Source: a virus. From it: a stretch of 29,286 nt of DNA. Positions 7,205 to 13,954 of this stretch are shown here, in pieces. The notes below the pieces were generated by a model. That model ran no database searches and had not been told where the DNA came from. It saw nothing but the letters and a program-made list of their open reading frames with translations. Made by a program: the position numbers and the translations under genes. Every line of letters starts with the position of its first letter. The first letter of the stretch is position 1. Location of the stretch: positions 1-29,286 of the IMG/VR virus record IMGVR_UViG_3300027996_000125; one strand, given 5' to 3'.

Positions 7205-7777
7205 ATGAAAACAAAAGAAAAGCAGGACTATTTAATAGCTATACAAAGCGAATTAAAAGCTCCTAAGAACCAATTTAACAATTTTGGTAAGTATAAGTAC
7301 AGAAGTGCTGAAGACATCTTAGAAGCTGTTAAACCATTATTAAAGAAGTATAATTGCTATTTAACTATTACAGAAACCACAAAGGAGATTGCAGGGTACT
7401 TAGTTTTAAACTCAAAAGTATCAATTTCAGATGGAGAAACTAATATTTCAGTAGAAGCTCAAGCAGGTATTAATCCTGAACGAAAAGGAATGGATATAGC
7501 TCAGAGTTTTGGTAGTAGCAGTTCTTACGCTAAGAAGTATGCTTTAGGTAATTTATTTTTATTAGATGATACTAAAGACGCTGATAGTAATAAAGTAAAT
7601 GAACCTATTGCTAAAGCTAAACTTACAATGACTACAGATATTTACAATTCAATGTTAGAAGCAATAAATATAGGGAAAGGTAATATAGTCTATGAAAAGA
7701 TGAATAACTACAAAATGACAAATAAGCAATCAGAAAAACTTTCTGAAATGATAACAAATACACGAATTAAACAATAA
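7205..7777 (+). CDS. erf: Erf-family single-strand annealing protein (190 aa)
   Basis: Residues about 5-130 match the ERF (essential recombination function) family: an N-terminal KAPKNQFNNFGKYKYRS segment, EDILEAVKPLLKKY, and the signature SSYAKKYALGNLFLLDDTKDAD near 108-129. ERF proteins form rings that anneal complementary single strands, supporting phage recombination and genome circularisation or repair. It is the first gene of the replication block and is followed by an SSB-like gene, its natural partner. The C-terminal 50 residues are a Lys-rich, variable helical tail. Confidence 0.88.
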   Translation: MKTKEKQDYLIAIQSELKAPKNQFNNFGKYKYRSAEDILEAVKPLLKKYNCYLTITETTKEIAGYLVLNSKVSISDGETNISVEAQAGINPERKGMDIAQSFGSSSSYAKKYALGNLFLLDDTKDADSNKVNEPIAKAKLTMTTDIYNSMLEAINIGKGNIVYEKMNNYKMTNKQSEKLSEMITNTRIKQ

Positions 7778-7811
7778 TTAATAAAGACCTGCACAAACAG
7801 GCACAATAAAA

Positions 7812-8153
7812 ATGGAAGTAACAGGAAAATTAGTAAAGAAGTTAGCTGCTGAATCAGGAGTTAGCAAATCAGGAAAAGAGTGGAAGAAACAATCTATCTT
7901 AATTGATACAGGTGGAGAGTTTAATAATGAAGTCTGTGTTAGTGCTTTTGGCGATAAGATGGATTCAATGAATAAACTAGAAGTTGGTATGACAATATCA
8001 GTTCTTTGTAATGTTTATTCAAGAGAATATAACGGTAGATATTTTCACAATATTGATGGTTATTTTTTCACTAATCAGAGTAACAAAGTATCAGGAAATT
8101 TATTAGACAATAAAGATACTATGATGAATGGAGATACTGATATGCCCTTTTAA
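7812..8153 (+). CDS. SSB-like OB-fold protein (DUF3127 type, 113 aa)
   Basis: The N-terminal about 85 residues (MEVTGKLVKKL, SKSGKEWKKQSILIDT, VGMTISVLCNVYSREYNGRYFHNI) follow the beta-barrel pattern of DUF3127/SSB-like proteins found in Bacteroidetes and their phages. The last residues DTDMPF form an acidic tail ending in Pro-Phe, the hallmark by which single-strand DNA-binding proteins recruit replication and repair partners. It lies between the annealing protein and the replication initiators. Binding of single-stranded DNA at the fork is a confident family inference. Confidence 0.8.
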   Translation: MEVTGKLVKKLAAESGVSKSGKEWKKQSILIDTGGEFNNEVCVSAFGDKMDSMNKLEVGMTISVLCNVYSREYNGRYFHNIDGYFFTNQSNKVSGNLLDNKDTMMNGDTDMPF

Positions 8154-8154
8154 G

Positions 8155-8661
8155 ATGACTACTGAAGATAATTTTAAAAACCTTTGCAACCTCACTACAA
8201 ATGTATTGGGGTTGCCTAAAGGCTCGTTAGGTGAAAAGACAAGGAAACAAGACATACAGGTAGCTAGAACTGTTGCTAGTGTTATTGCAAGAACTGAAGA
8301 AGATATACATCAGACTGTAATAGCTAAAGTTATCAATAGAGATAGGTCTTTGATTTACCACTACGAAAAAATGCATAAGAGTAATTACGCAACTTGGGGG
8401 AAATATAGAAATGTATTCAATAAAGTTTACACAGCTTACAAAGATATTAGCGAAGCAAAGAAGACTTTCTTAGATTCAGACTTCCTTAAGAGTCACCTGT
8501 TGAAGAATGGAGTTAAGGAAAGCAAATCACAAGTATTGTTAGAGGTAACAAGTGGAGAAGCTTTATGTATTATAAAAACTTCTTACTTTGACTTCTCTAA
8601 TCAATTAGAAAATGTTAAACTTGCAATGTCAAATTATAACTATTCAGCAAAAATATTATGA
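8155..8661 (+). CDS. DnaA domain IV-like HTH protein (168 aa)
   Basis: Start ATG 8155 (MTTEDNFKN) is preferred to the upstream in-frame ATG 8128, which lies inside the SSB C-terminal codons and would add nine residues. Residues about 28-90 (TRKQDIQVARTVASVIAR, then VIAKVINRDRSLIYHYEK) resemble DnaA domain IV: a first helix with VAR..A, then a helix-turn-helix in which RDRSLIYH corresponds to DnaA's GRDHSTV-type recognition motif. No AAA+ domain is present. Next to an initiator-like and a DnaC-like gene, it probably binds the phage origin. The C-terminal half is not recognised. Confidence 0.65.
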   Translation: MTTEDNFKNLCNLTTNVLGLPKGSLGEKTRKQDIQVARTVASVIARTEEDIHQTVIAKVINRDRSLIYHYEKMHKSNYATWGKYRNVFNKVYTAYKDISEAKKTFLDSDFLKSHLLKNGVKESKSQVLLEVTSGEALCIIKTSYFDFSNQLENVKLAMSNYNYSAKIL

Positions 8662-9341
8662 AGCATTTATTAAGCAGTTCAGCGTTTTTAATAGTAAACA
8701 AGCAATTAGCGAAGCAGGTGGGGTTGAAGGGTGCAATCCTACTTGCTGACCTAATTAGCAAAGAAGAATACTTTATAGCTAACGGTATGACTGATGGTTG
8801 GTTCTTTAATACTGAAGCTAATATAGAGCGTGATACTACACTAACTTCATATCAGCAAAGAAAAGTCCTTAAAACGCTTAAAAAGTACCAAATAATAGAA
8901 ACTAAGCGTAAAGGAATACCTGCCAAGCAATACTTCAAGATAAATGAAGCTAACTTGTTGAAAATCTTAAGTTGTGAAGAAACTGAACAACTAGTGGTTA
9001 ATAAAGTTAAGGACTTGTCAGAAAGTAACTTAACAACTATTAATAAGAATAAAGAAATAAGAATAACTAATAATACTATATCTAATAGGCGTGATAAATT
9101 TGTTTCAGAGGTTTTATCTTTTGATTATGAAGAAAGTATTTTAAATGGATTCATTGACTATTGGACAGAACCTAATAAGTCTAATACAAAAATGAAATTT
9201 GAATTAAATAAAACTTGGAGTACAAAGCTAAGACTTAAGACTTGGGCAACTAATCAAAAGAAATGGGATAAACCTAAAAATAATAATACTTTATCACATA
9301 GACATCAGAAAGGTCAAGACTATGGTGATGGAACATTTTAA
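8658..9341 (+). CDS. Winged-helix replication initiator / replisome organizer-like protein (227 aa)
   Basis: The N-terminal about 100 residues (FLIVNKQLAKQVGLKGAILLADL, then DGWFFNTEANIERDTTLTSYQQRKVLKTLKKYQII split by turns) are the winged-helix pattern of phage replisome-organizer proteins (DnaD/O-like). The middle is low-complexity (Lys, Asn, Thr). Residues about 150-205 form a further domain with FIDYWTEPN and KTWSTKLRLKTWA, commonly seen in such initiators. It overlaps the previous stop (ATGA at 8658-8661) and is followed by the helicase loader, the classic initiator-loader pair. Origin binding and helicase recruitment are inferred. Confidence 0.75.
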   Translation: MKHLLSSSAFLIVNKQLAKQVGLKGAILLADLISKEEYFIANGMTDGWFFNTEANIERDTTLTSYQQRKVLKTLKKYQIIETKRKGIPAKQYFKINEANLLKILSCEETEQLVVNKVKDLSESNLTTINKNKEIRITNNTISNRRDKFVSEVLSFDYEESILNGFIDYWTEPNKSNTKMKFELNKTWSTKLRLKTWATNQKKWDKPKNNNTLSHRHQKGQDYGDGTF

Positions 9342-9924
9342 AAAGAATATGAGAACAATAGAAGATACATTTAAACAAGCTGACTTTCTTAAACCTAAAG
9401 TTTACAACAGGTATAAGCTAGGAACTAAAGAAGAATTAAAAGAAATGTTTATTAAGGCATTTGAATATTATGATAGAACTATTGATAAGTATGAACACCT
9501 TCCTGCTTATGATGAAATTATTGATTGGCTAGTAGATACAAAAGGTAGAGGTCTTATGCTTATGGGGGAATGTGGCTTAGGTAAATCAACAATATTAAAC
9601 TATGTTATTCCTGCTATATTCAGAACTAAAACAAATAAAGTCCTTAGAAGCATACCTGCTAAAGAATTAGGAGCAGTAGATAGGAATGTTGCGCCTTTTA
9701 TTATAATTGATGACTTAGGTACTGAAAGCATTAAGAATGATTATGGTACAAAGATAGATGCTGTTGCTGATGCAATATCTTATGCAGAGGACAGTTCAAA
9801 GACATTACTAATAACAACTAACCTATCACCAAATTCACTTAAAGAAAGATATGATGAAAGGACTTTAGACAGATTAAGAAAGTGTAAGGTAGTAATTATT
9901 AAGGGTAAAAGCTTTAGAAAATGA
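9322..9924 (+). CDS. DnaC-like AAA+ helicase loader (200 aa)
   Basis: The AAA+ core is complete: Walker A GECGLGKS (82-89), Walker B FIIIDDLG (126-133), sensor TTN (165-167) and an arginine-finger segment ERYDERTLDRL (175-185). Family members load the replicative helicase onto origin DNA. No replicative helicase is seen in this window, so the host DnaB is the likely client. The start overlaps the initiator gene by 20 bases; ATG 9322 is kept, though ATG 9328 or 9349 would spare the ATPase core. The stop overlaps the next micro-gene (ATGA). Confidence 0.85.
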   Translation: MVMEHFKKNMRTIEDTFKQADFLKPKVYNRYKLGTKEELKEMFIKAFEYYDRTIDKYEHLPAYDEIIDWLVDTKGRGLMLMGECGLGKSTILNYVIPAIFRTKTNKVLRSIPAKELGAVDRNVAPFIIIDDLGTESIKNDYGTKIDAVADAISYAEDSSKTLLITTNLSPNSLKERYDERTLDRLRKCKVVIIKGKSFRK

Positions 9925-9980
9925 TAGGGTGGGTATTAATAACAGCCATTGTAATGTGGCTAATAAGAAAATTGAAATGA
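9921..9980 (+). CDS. 19-residue membrane micropeptide between loader and methyltransferase
   Basis: ATG 9921 overlaps the loader stop as ATGA, and its TGA (9978-9980) overlaps the methyltransferase ATG (9977) as ATGA. The peptide MIGWVLITAIVMWLIRKLK is one hydrophobic helix with a basic C-terminus, long enough to span or lie in the membrane. The perfect double overlap argues for a translated coupling gene and not a chance frame. Function unknown. Confidence 0.5.
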   Translation: MIGWVLITAIVMWLIRKLK

Positions 9981-10582
9981 AGATATTAAATTTATATGCG
10001 GGAATAGGTGGTAATAGAACCCTATGGGGTGATGAACACGAAATAACAGCAGTAGAAATAAATGCTGAAATAGCAGGGATATATAAAGCTAAATTCCCTA
10101 AAGATAATGTAGTAGTAACTGACGCACACTATTACTTACTAGACAACTATAAAGATTTTGATTTTATTTGGAGTAGCCCTCCTTGTCCTAGTCATAGTAA
10201 ATTATGTTATAGTCAAAACACAAAACAATATATAGATGTAACTTTATACCAACAGATAATATTACTAAAGTCTTGGTTTAAAGGTAAATGGGTTATAGAG
10301 AATGTTATTCCTTACTATGAGTATTTAGTTGAACCATCTTTTATTATAGGAAGACACCCTTTTTGGAGCAATTTTAATGTTACGCCTTTAGATGTAAAAA
10401 ATATAGATGTAGCTAGGAGTACTACTCAAGAGCTATCAGATTATTTAGGTGTACCTATGCCAAGATATAAAGCAGCTAAAACATTGAGAAATTGTGTAGA
10501 GCCAAATACAGGTTTACATATATTAAATTGTGCAGAAGGTATAATAAAAGAAAATAATGTAGAACAAAACAAACTATTTTAA
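9977..10582 (+). CDS. C5-cytosine DNA methyltransferase, compact (201 aa)
   Basis: Start ATG 9977 gives MKILNLYAGIGGNR. The open frame extends to 9929, but that would overlap the micropeptide and add unrelated residues. Motif I (LYAGIGG, 6-12), the SAM-binding acidic residue in AVEIN (E27), motif IV with catalytic Cys (SPPCPSHS, C70) and motif VI (ENV, 108-110) are visible. It would methylate cytosine C5 in phage DNA for protection from host nucleases. At 201 residues it is much shorter than typical enzymes (over 300); the target-recognition part is minimal, as in other small phage versions. With the Mom-like gene it points to multiply modified virion DNA. Confidence 0.82.
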   Translation: MKILNLYAGIGGNRTLWGDEHEITAVEINAEIAGIYKAKFPKDNVVVTDAHYYLLDNYKDFDFIWSSPPCPSHSKLCYSQNTKQYIDVTLYQQIILLKSWFKGKWVIENVIPYYEYLVEPSFIIGRHPFWSNFNVTPLDVKNIDVARSTTQELSDYLGVPMPRYKAAKTLRNCVEPNTGLHILNCAEGIIKENNVEQNKLF

Positions 10583-10583
10583 A

Positions 10584-10673
10584 ATGAAGATATTAACAAT
10601 CGTATGGGGAATAATAATTCTAATTTGTATTTTAGAAGCATATTTTTGTTCTAAGTTTGAAGATGAAATTTGA
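10584..10673 (+). CDS. 29-residue membrane peptide
   Basis: ATG 10584 lies one base after the methyltransferase stop. The product begins MKILTIVWGIIILICILEA and ends in a short charged tail (KFEDEI), a single N-terminal transmembrane helix. Its TGA (10671-10673) lies inside the start region of the nuclease gene (ATG 10663). It has the same size class and topology as the peptides at 6446, 9921 and 13119. Function unknown. Confidence 0.5.
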   Translation: MKILTIVWGIIILICILEAYFCSKFEDEI

Positions 10674-11091
10674 ACGAAAATCACATAGAGAAAGACAGAA
10701 CAAAGCTTTAAAACAGTTTTGTAAACACTTTGGATTGACTTATGGTTCACATCAGGAATACGCTCATATAGACGCAGTTCTTTATGACAAGGGAAAGATA
10801 ACAGGATTTGCAGAAGTAAAGGGAGTACATAAGAATATAGAAGATGGACAAGACGTTATAGTAGCAATGAGAAAGATAGTAAGAGGGCAACAGCTTCAGG
10901 TAAGTAGTGGAAAACCTGTAGCTATCATTTGGGCGTTTAACAATGCTATTGTCTATGAAAGAATAAACAACTTAAAAGGAATCTTTTATTATGGAGGAAG
11001 AAAAGTAAGAGAAGGAAGCACCTTTGACCAAGAAATGCTCGTTAAAGTATTAATTAAAAACCTAATAAGAATTGAAGAAGACAGTCAGTAA
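10663..11091 (+). CDS. PD-(D/E)XK-type nuclease (142 aa)
   Basis: ATG 10663 (MKFERKSHRERQNK) is chosen over the in-frame TTG two codons upstream. The core HIDAVLYDKGKITGFAEVKGV shows Asp, a beta hairpin, then E-V-K, the D...ExK metal-binding signature of the PD-(D/E)XK/VRR-NUC nuclease fold. A conserved Gln-containing segment follows (GQQLQVSSGKPVAIIW). Such small phage nucleases process recombination or replication intermediates. It is followed at once by a NinG gene and lies after the annealing protein block, which supports a role in recombination. Confidence 0.7.
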   Translation: MKFERKSHRERQNKALKQFCKHFGLTYGSHQEYAHIDAVLYDKGKITGFAEVKGVHKNIEDGQDVIVAMRKIVRGQQLQVSSGKPVAIIWAFNNAIVYERINNLKGIFYYGGRKVREGSTFDQEMLVKVLIKNLIRIEEDSQ

Positions 11092-11482
11092 ATTAAAAAA
11101 GGAGTTAGACAAGTGGTTCAGTCTTTACATTAGACTTAGAGGAGCTAACGAATACGGAATGATTCAGTGCTTCACTTGTGGAATAGTCAGAGGATATAAG
11201 GACGGAATGCAGAACGGACACTTTCAAAGTAGGAAACATTTGTCTACTCGCTTTGATGAGGAGAATTGCCAAGTGCAGTGCGTGAAATGTAACGTCTATG
11301 CTTGGGGTGAGCAGTACAAGTTCTCGTTAGCTTTAGACTCAAAATATGGAGAAGGTAAAGCTGAGGAATTACAATTTTTAGCTAGAACAACTTTAAAGAT
11401 AAGTCGTGTTGAATATGAAGAAAAGATAAGTTATTACAAATCACTTGTTGATAAGTTAAAAAAAGAAAAGGGAATTGAGTAA
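11072..11482 (+). CDS. ninG: NinG/Rap-like recombination protein (136 aa)
   Basis: Matches phage lambda NinG (Rap): an N-terminal KKELDKWFSLYIRLRGANEYG helix, CFTCG (C33, C36), NGHFQSRKHLSTRFDEENC and VQCVKCN (C66, C70, C73), forming an HNH-like zinc-bound nuclease core. Lambda Rap is a structure-specific endonuclease for recombination intermediates. The start is TTG 11072: the only in-frame ATG (residue 30) would cut into the conserved domain. The start overlaps the nuclease gene by 20 bases, so the pair is probably coupled. Confidence 0.85.
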   Translation: MKKTVSKLKKELDKWFSLYIRLRGANEYGMIQCFTCGIVRGYKDGMQNGHFQSRKHLSTRFDEENCQVQCVKCNVYAWGEQYKFSLALDSKYGEGKAEELQFLARTTLKISRVEYEEKISYYKSLVDKLKKEKGIE

Positions 11483-11492
11483 ACTTTTTTAT

Positions 11493-11500
11493 TAAGTTTG
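11493..11500 (+). promoter_or_regulatory. Possible Bacteroidetes -7 promoter element (TAAGTTTG)
   Basis: An exact TAnnTTTG match in the 22-base gap before ATG 11505. The partner TTTG at the right distance is lacking (TTGA at 11474 is the nearest, with short spacing). If used, transcription would start near the ATG. Weak evidence. Confidence 0.25.
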
Positions 11501-11504
11501 ACGT

Positions 11505-11861
11505 ATGATAGAACCGATTTATTCAAGTGCTGAACACAGAGCAACAATTGAAGCTTATTTAGAAATGTGTATGGAGTTCGCTAAAGAACTATCAACTAAA
11601 AGCAGGTACGAAGGTTACTTGGAAGTGTTAGAAATAATTATTGACTATCATAATGGCTATGGAACAGGGTTGAAGGAGAGTAATTATTGGGATTGGATGA
11701 TGATAATACCGATTAATGTTTCAGTAGCTACTAACGGATTCTTTGCAGGAATAGAAACTAAAGGTAATAGAGGGGTTGTAAGGTCTTATAGATTAATACT
11801 AGACGAAATAGTACAACAGGTTGCAGACAAGATAGATAAAATGGAAGTTGTAAATGACTGA
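11505..11861 (+). CDS. Hypothetical protein (118 aa)
   Basis: A helical soluble protein beginning MIEPIYSSAEHRATIEAY, with an aromatic stretch (NYWDWMMIIPINVSV) and a second helix near the C-terminus (LILDEIVQQVADKIDKM). No catalytic or zinc motif is seen. It overlaps the start of the sigma-like gene by 8 bases, so the two are probably co-translated. No family recognised. Confidence 0.5.
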   Translation: MIEPIYSSAEHRATIEAYLEMCMEFAKELSTKSRYEGYLEVLEIIIDYHNGYGTGLKESNYWDWMMIIPINVSVATNGFFAGIETKGNRGVVRSYRLILDEIVQQVADKIDKMEVVND

Positions 11862-12423
11862 TGTTTATTTAGAAATATCAAAGCTATCAGGTAAGTTTAG
11901 GACTATGGCTTATGGACTCACTAATGATGAGAATGAAGTCAATGAAGCAGTACAAGAACTTATGCTTTACCTACTTCAGATGAACCCTGCAACACTTAAA
12001 GCTATTTATGACAAAGACGGAATAGATGGTGTAACAAGATACGGAGCAGTAGCGTTAAGACGAGCATTGACAAGTCCTAGAAGTAATTACTATTACAAGT
12101 ACAGAAAGTATTATAGTCATATAGATAGTCTTACAAGTACAATTACTTATGATGTTGTGGAGTCAGGCGAGATAATACCTTCTAAGCACCTTTACAACCT
12201 CCCTAACGAAGTAGTAGACGATTATCAATGGACTAGCCTTGAAAAGATAGACGAAGCCTTAGAAAGCTTTACTTGGTACGATAGGAAGATATTTGAATTA
12301 TACTATTATGAAGAAGGAAACACTTTAGATAGTTTAGCAGCAAAGACAGGAATAAGTAGAAACAGCTTATTCACGACAATAGACAAAGTAAGGGTACAGT
12401 TAAAAAATATGTTAAATGAATAA
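11854..12423 (+). CDS. Sigma-70-like (ECF-type) transcription factor (189 aa)
   Basis: The N-terminal helix region (KFRTMAYGLTNDENEVNEAVQELMLY split around residue 25) resembles sigma region 2 of ECF-type factors (R..A..LT.D...A.D..Q). The C-terminal residues about 143-187 contain a region 4-like helix-turn-helix: DRKIFELYYYEEGNTLDSL, then AAKTGISRNSLFTTIDKVR. Phage proteins of this kind redirect host RNA polymerase to late promoters. The repeated TTCTATTATATA elements before structural operons are the obvious candidate targets. The middle part is divergent, so DNA binding is more certain than sigma activity. Confidence 0.7.
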   Translation: MTDVYLEISKLSGKFRTMAYGLTNDENEVNEAVQELMLYLLQMNPATLKAIYDKDGIDGVTRYGAVALRRALTSPRSNYYYKYRKYYSHIDSLTSTITYDVVESGEIIPSKHLYNLPNEVVDDYQWTSLEKIDEALESFTWYDRKIFELYYYEEGNTLDSLAAKTGISRNSLFTTIDKVRVQLKNMLNE

Positions 12424-12820
12424 GTTCTTTGTAGGGCAACAGACATACGAAAAGAGAATTGCAATCTGTAAGGGTTGTGCTTATTATTTCAAACCTTCAG
12501 GACAATGTAAAAGATGTTTATGTTTTATGAAAATAAAAGCAAGGATAGGTTCACAGAGTTGTCCTCAAAAGTATTGGGATAAAACAAGTGAAGTTGAAGT
12601 TAGGCAAGATATACCTGAAGAAATAATTGAAGAAGTATTAAACTTATGGAAAGACTTAAAAACAGGTAGAGCAAAGAACCAAGCAGCTAAAAAGAAAATG
12701 ATTGAACTATACAATACAATTTCAGGAAGCAATTATAATACAAAGACTAATTGTGGTTCGTGCATTTCAACCTGCTTTGATGGAATAAAAAAGATACACA
12801 ATGAATACTCTAAGGACTAA
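12416..12820 (+). CDS. Cys-rich zinc-ribbon protein (134 aa)
   Basis: CKGCAYYFKPSGQCKRCLCF (about residues 19-38) has two Cys pairs typical of a zinc ribbon, followed by basic residues and SCPQKYW. The second half has a helical domain and another Cys cluster (CGSCISTC, about 115-122). The start overlaps the sigma-like gene stop by 8 bases. The pattern occurs in phage proteins near the sigma-like gene in related Bacteroidetes phages, perhaps as a transcription partner or DNA-binding factor. The zinc site is seen; its function is inferred. Confidence 0.6.
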   Translation: MNKFFVGQQTYEKRIAICKGCAYYFKPSGQCKRCLCFMKIKARIGSQSCPQKYWDKTSEVEVRQDIPEEIIEEVLNLWKDLKTGRAKNQAAKKKMIELYNTISGSNYNTKTNCGSCISTCFDGIKKIHNEYSKD

Positions 12821-12832
12821 TACTAATAAATA

Positions 12833-12899
12833 TAGGGTAAGACCTACATAAAGCGTTTATTTTACCTAGAGTAGTAGAAGGGGGGTTTGGTCGCCTCCC
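12833..12899 (+). other. Two consecutive RNA hairpins in a non-coding gap
   Basis: The 86-base gap 12821-12906 folds into two hairpins. The first pairs TAGGGTAA (12833-12840) with TTACCTA (12862-12868), with one bulged G, and has an inner ATAAA-GCG-TTTAT stem-loop (12848-12860). The second pairs GGGGGG (12880-12885) with CCTCCC (12894-12899) around the loop TTTGGTCG. The second ends 7 bases before ATG 12907 and has no U tract. This suggests a translational or attenuator element, or a small structured RNA, more than a terminator. Confidence 0.4.
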
Positions 12900-12906
12900 T
12901 AATACA

Positions 12907-13122
12907 ATGAACCGAATAGAAATGTTAATTGGCTCAAATAAAACAATAGATATGGAAAGAACTTATAAAACAATCAAGTGGGTATTGAACAACCACATTA
13001 AAAAGAATGTCAGAAGTCTTTGGACTTGGGAGAACGATAACTTTACTTGTATCTTTGAAAATTATAGCGGAGACGCAAGGATATATACACCACATCAACT
13101 TTTAAATATACTAACAAAATGA
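12907..13122 (+). CDS. Hypothetical small protein (71 aa)
   Basis: A soluble protein beginning MNRIEMLIGSNKT with a Trp-rich middle (WTWENDNFTCIF) and an ending HQLLNILTK. The start follows a GC-rich hairpin by 7 bases, unlike the A-rich leaders elsewhere, so its translation may be controlled by that structure. Its stop overlaps the next start (ATGA). No family recognised. Confidence 0.5.
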   Translation: MNRIEMLIGSNKTIDMERTYKTIKWVLNNHIKKNVRSLWTWENDNFTCIFENYSGDARIYTPHQLLNILTK

Positions 13123-13256
13123 TATTAGAACTAATTATAATACTAGCAGCCTTAGTCTTACTTGCTGTAATAATACTTTTAAAGCTAGAAACGGATATGA
13201 GTAAGCAAAGCAATAAAGACTTGTTTAATAATATAAAAGATAGAGGCAATGAGTAA
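13119..13256 (+). CDS. Single-TM small membrane protein (45 aa)
   Basis: ATG 13119 overlaps the preceding TGA as ATGA. The N-terminus is one strong hydrophobic helix (LELIIILAALVLLAVIILL, residues 3-21) followed by a polar, charged tail of about 24 residues with SKQSNKDLFNNIKDRG. The stop overlaps the next gene's start (13249). The topology resembles small phage inner-membrane proteins, including i-spanin-like or holin-accessory types. It lies far from the lysis cassette, so the role is open. Confidence 0.55.
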   Translation: MILELIIILAALVLLAVIILLKLETDMSKQSNKDLFNNIKDRGNE

Positions 13257-13452
13257 AATTCCAAACTACTACAAAGGAATCAGATACGGCTATGAAGCTC
13301 GTAAGGTCATAGAGGACTTTGAACTTAGCTACAATACAGGAACAGCTGTTACTTACTTACTAAGAGCAGAAAGGAAACACGCTAGTCCTATTGAGTGCAT
13401 ACAGAAAGCAATCAATCACTTAGAGTTTGAATTAGATAAATTAAAGAAATGA
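13249..13452 (+). CDS. DUF3310-type protein (67 aa)
   Basis: The sequence PNYYKGIRYGYEARKVIEDF followed by NTGTAVTYLLRAERKH and IQKAINHLEFEL matches the compact DUF3310 fold common in phages. The family is sometimes annotated as a nucleotide kinase-like protein, but its function is not established. Length agrees with the family (about 60-80 residues). Overlaps the neighbours on both sides by 4-8 bases, within a run of small coupled genes. Confidence 0.75.
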   Translation: MSKIPNYYKGIRYGYEARKVIEDFELSYNTGTAVTYLLRAERKHASPIECIQKAINHLEFELDKLKK

Positions 13453-13676
13453 TGAAAGACACAATAGAATTAGTTACTTGGAAAGGAGTAGTTAAAAAAT
13501 ATGGGTATAAAGAAGGAGAAAATAAAGGAACTAGATTTGGGTTACAATTAACTTTAGATGGTATGAACGACACTCAATTTATATGGTGTGAAACTAGCTT
13601 AGAACGAAAGAAGCTTTTTAAAACAATAATCCGAATTGCTAAGAATGAAGGAAGGGATTTAAAAATAATAGAATAA
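13449..13676 (+). CDS. Hypothetical small protein (75 aa)
   Basis: Begins MMKDTIELVTWKGVVKKYG; two adjacent ATG codons (13449, 13452) make the start uncertain by one residue. Predicted beta strands (RFGLQLTLDGMNDTQFIW) are followed by a Lys/Arg-rich helix (LERKKLFKTIIRIAKNEGR). No motif recognised. Overlaps the DUF3310 gene (ATGA). Confidence 0.5.
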   Translation: MMKDTIELVTWKGVVKKYGYKEGENKGTRFGLQLTLDGMNDTQFIWCETSLERKKLFKTIIRIAKNEGRDLKIIE

Positions 13677-13677
13677 G

Positions 13678-13911
13678 ATGACACTATACTTTTGTGAATG
13701 TGGAAACACTATGGAAATAGGAAAGGCTACAATAGTCCTAAGAGATAAGAAATGGGTAACTAAGGAAGCACTTTGTGAATGTGGTAAGTATATGGATAGC
13801 AAACCAACTGAAGGAATGCCAAGTCTTAAAAGAACAGAACCTAGTTTAAGTATGAAACGAGATAAGCTATGGGAAGGAGCAACAGACAAGATAAGAAGCA
13901 AAACCGAATAA
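13678..13911 (+). CDS. Small zinc-ribbon protein (77 aa)
   Basis: Two CxCG pairs, FCECGNTME (about residues 6-9) and LCECGKYM (about 33-36), are spaced as in a four-Cys zinc ribbon. A basic polar tail follows (KRTEPSLSMKRDKLWEG). It is the last gene before a promoter-like motif and the modification cassette. Zinc binding is likely; the partner is unknown. The reverse-strand frame at 13659-13901 is a shadow. Confidence 0.55.
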   Translation: MTLYFCECGNTMEIGKATIVLRDKKWVTKEALCECGKYMDSKPTEGMPSLKRTEPSLSMKRDKLWEGATDKIRSKTE

Positions 13912-13927
13912 AATAAATTAACAAAAA

Positions 13928-13939
13928 TTCTATTATATA
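13928..13939 (+). promoter_or_regulatory. Repeated promoter-like element, copy 2 (TTCTATTATATA)
   Basis: An exact copy of the 12-mer, 15 bases before ATG 13955 of the ParB-like gene and downstream of a 17-base gap after the zinc-ribbon gene stop. Preceded by AACAAAAA. It would drive the modification cassette and terminase genes. Confidence 0.55.
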
Positions 13940-13954
13940 CTAAGACATTACATT

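Noticed and set aside
8128-8154. Start of the DnaA-like protein at ATG 8128
   Set aside because: The added residues come from the SSB acidic tail region read in another frame; ATG 8155 follows the SSB stop directly.
9929-9976. N-terminal extension of the cytosine methyltransferase
   Set aside because: It overlaps a coupled micropeptide, and motif I begins at once after ATG 9977.
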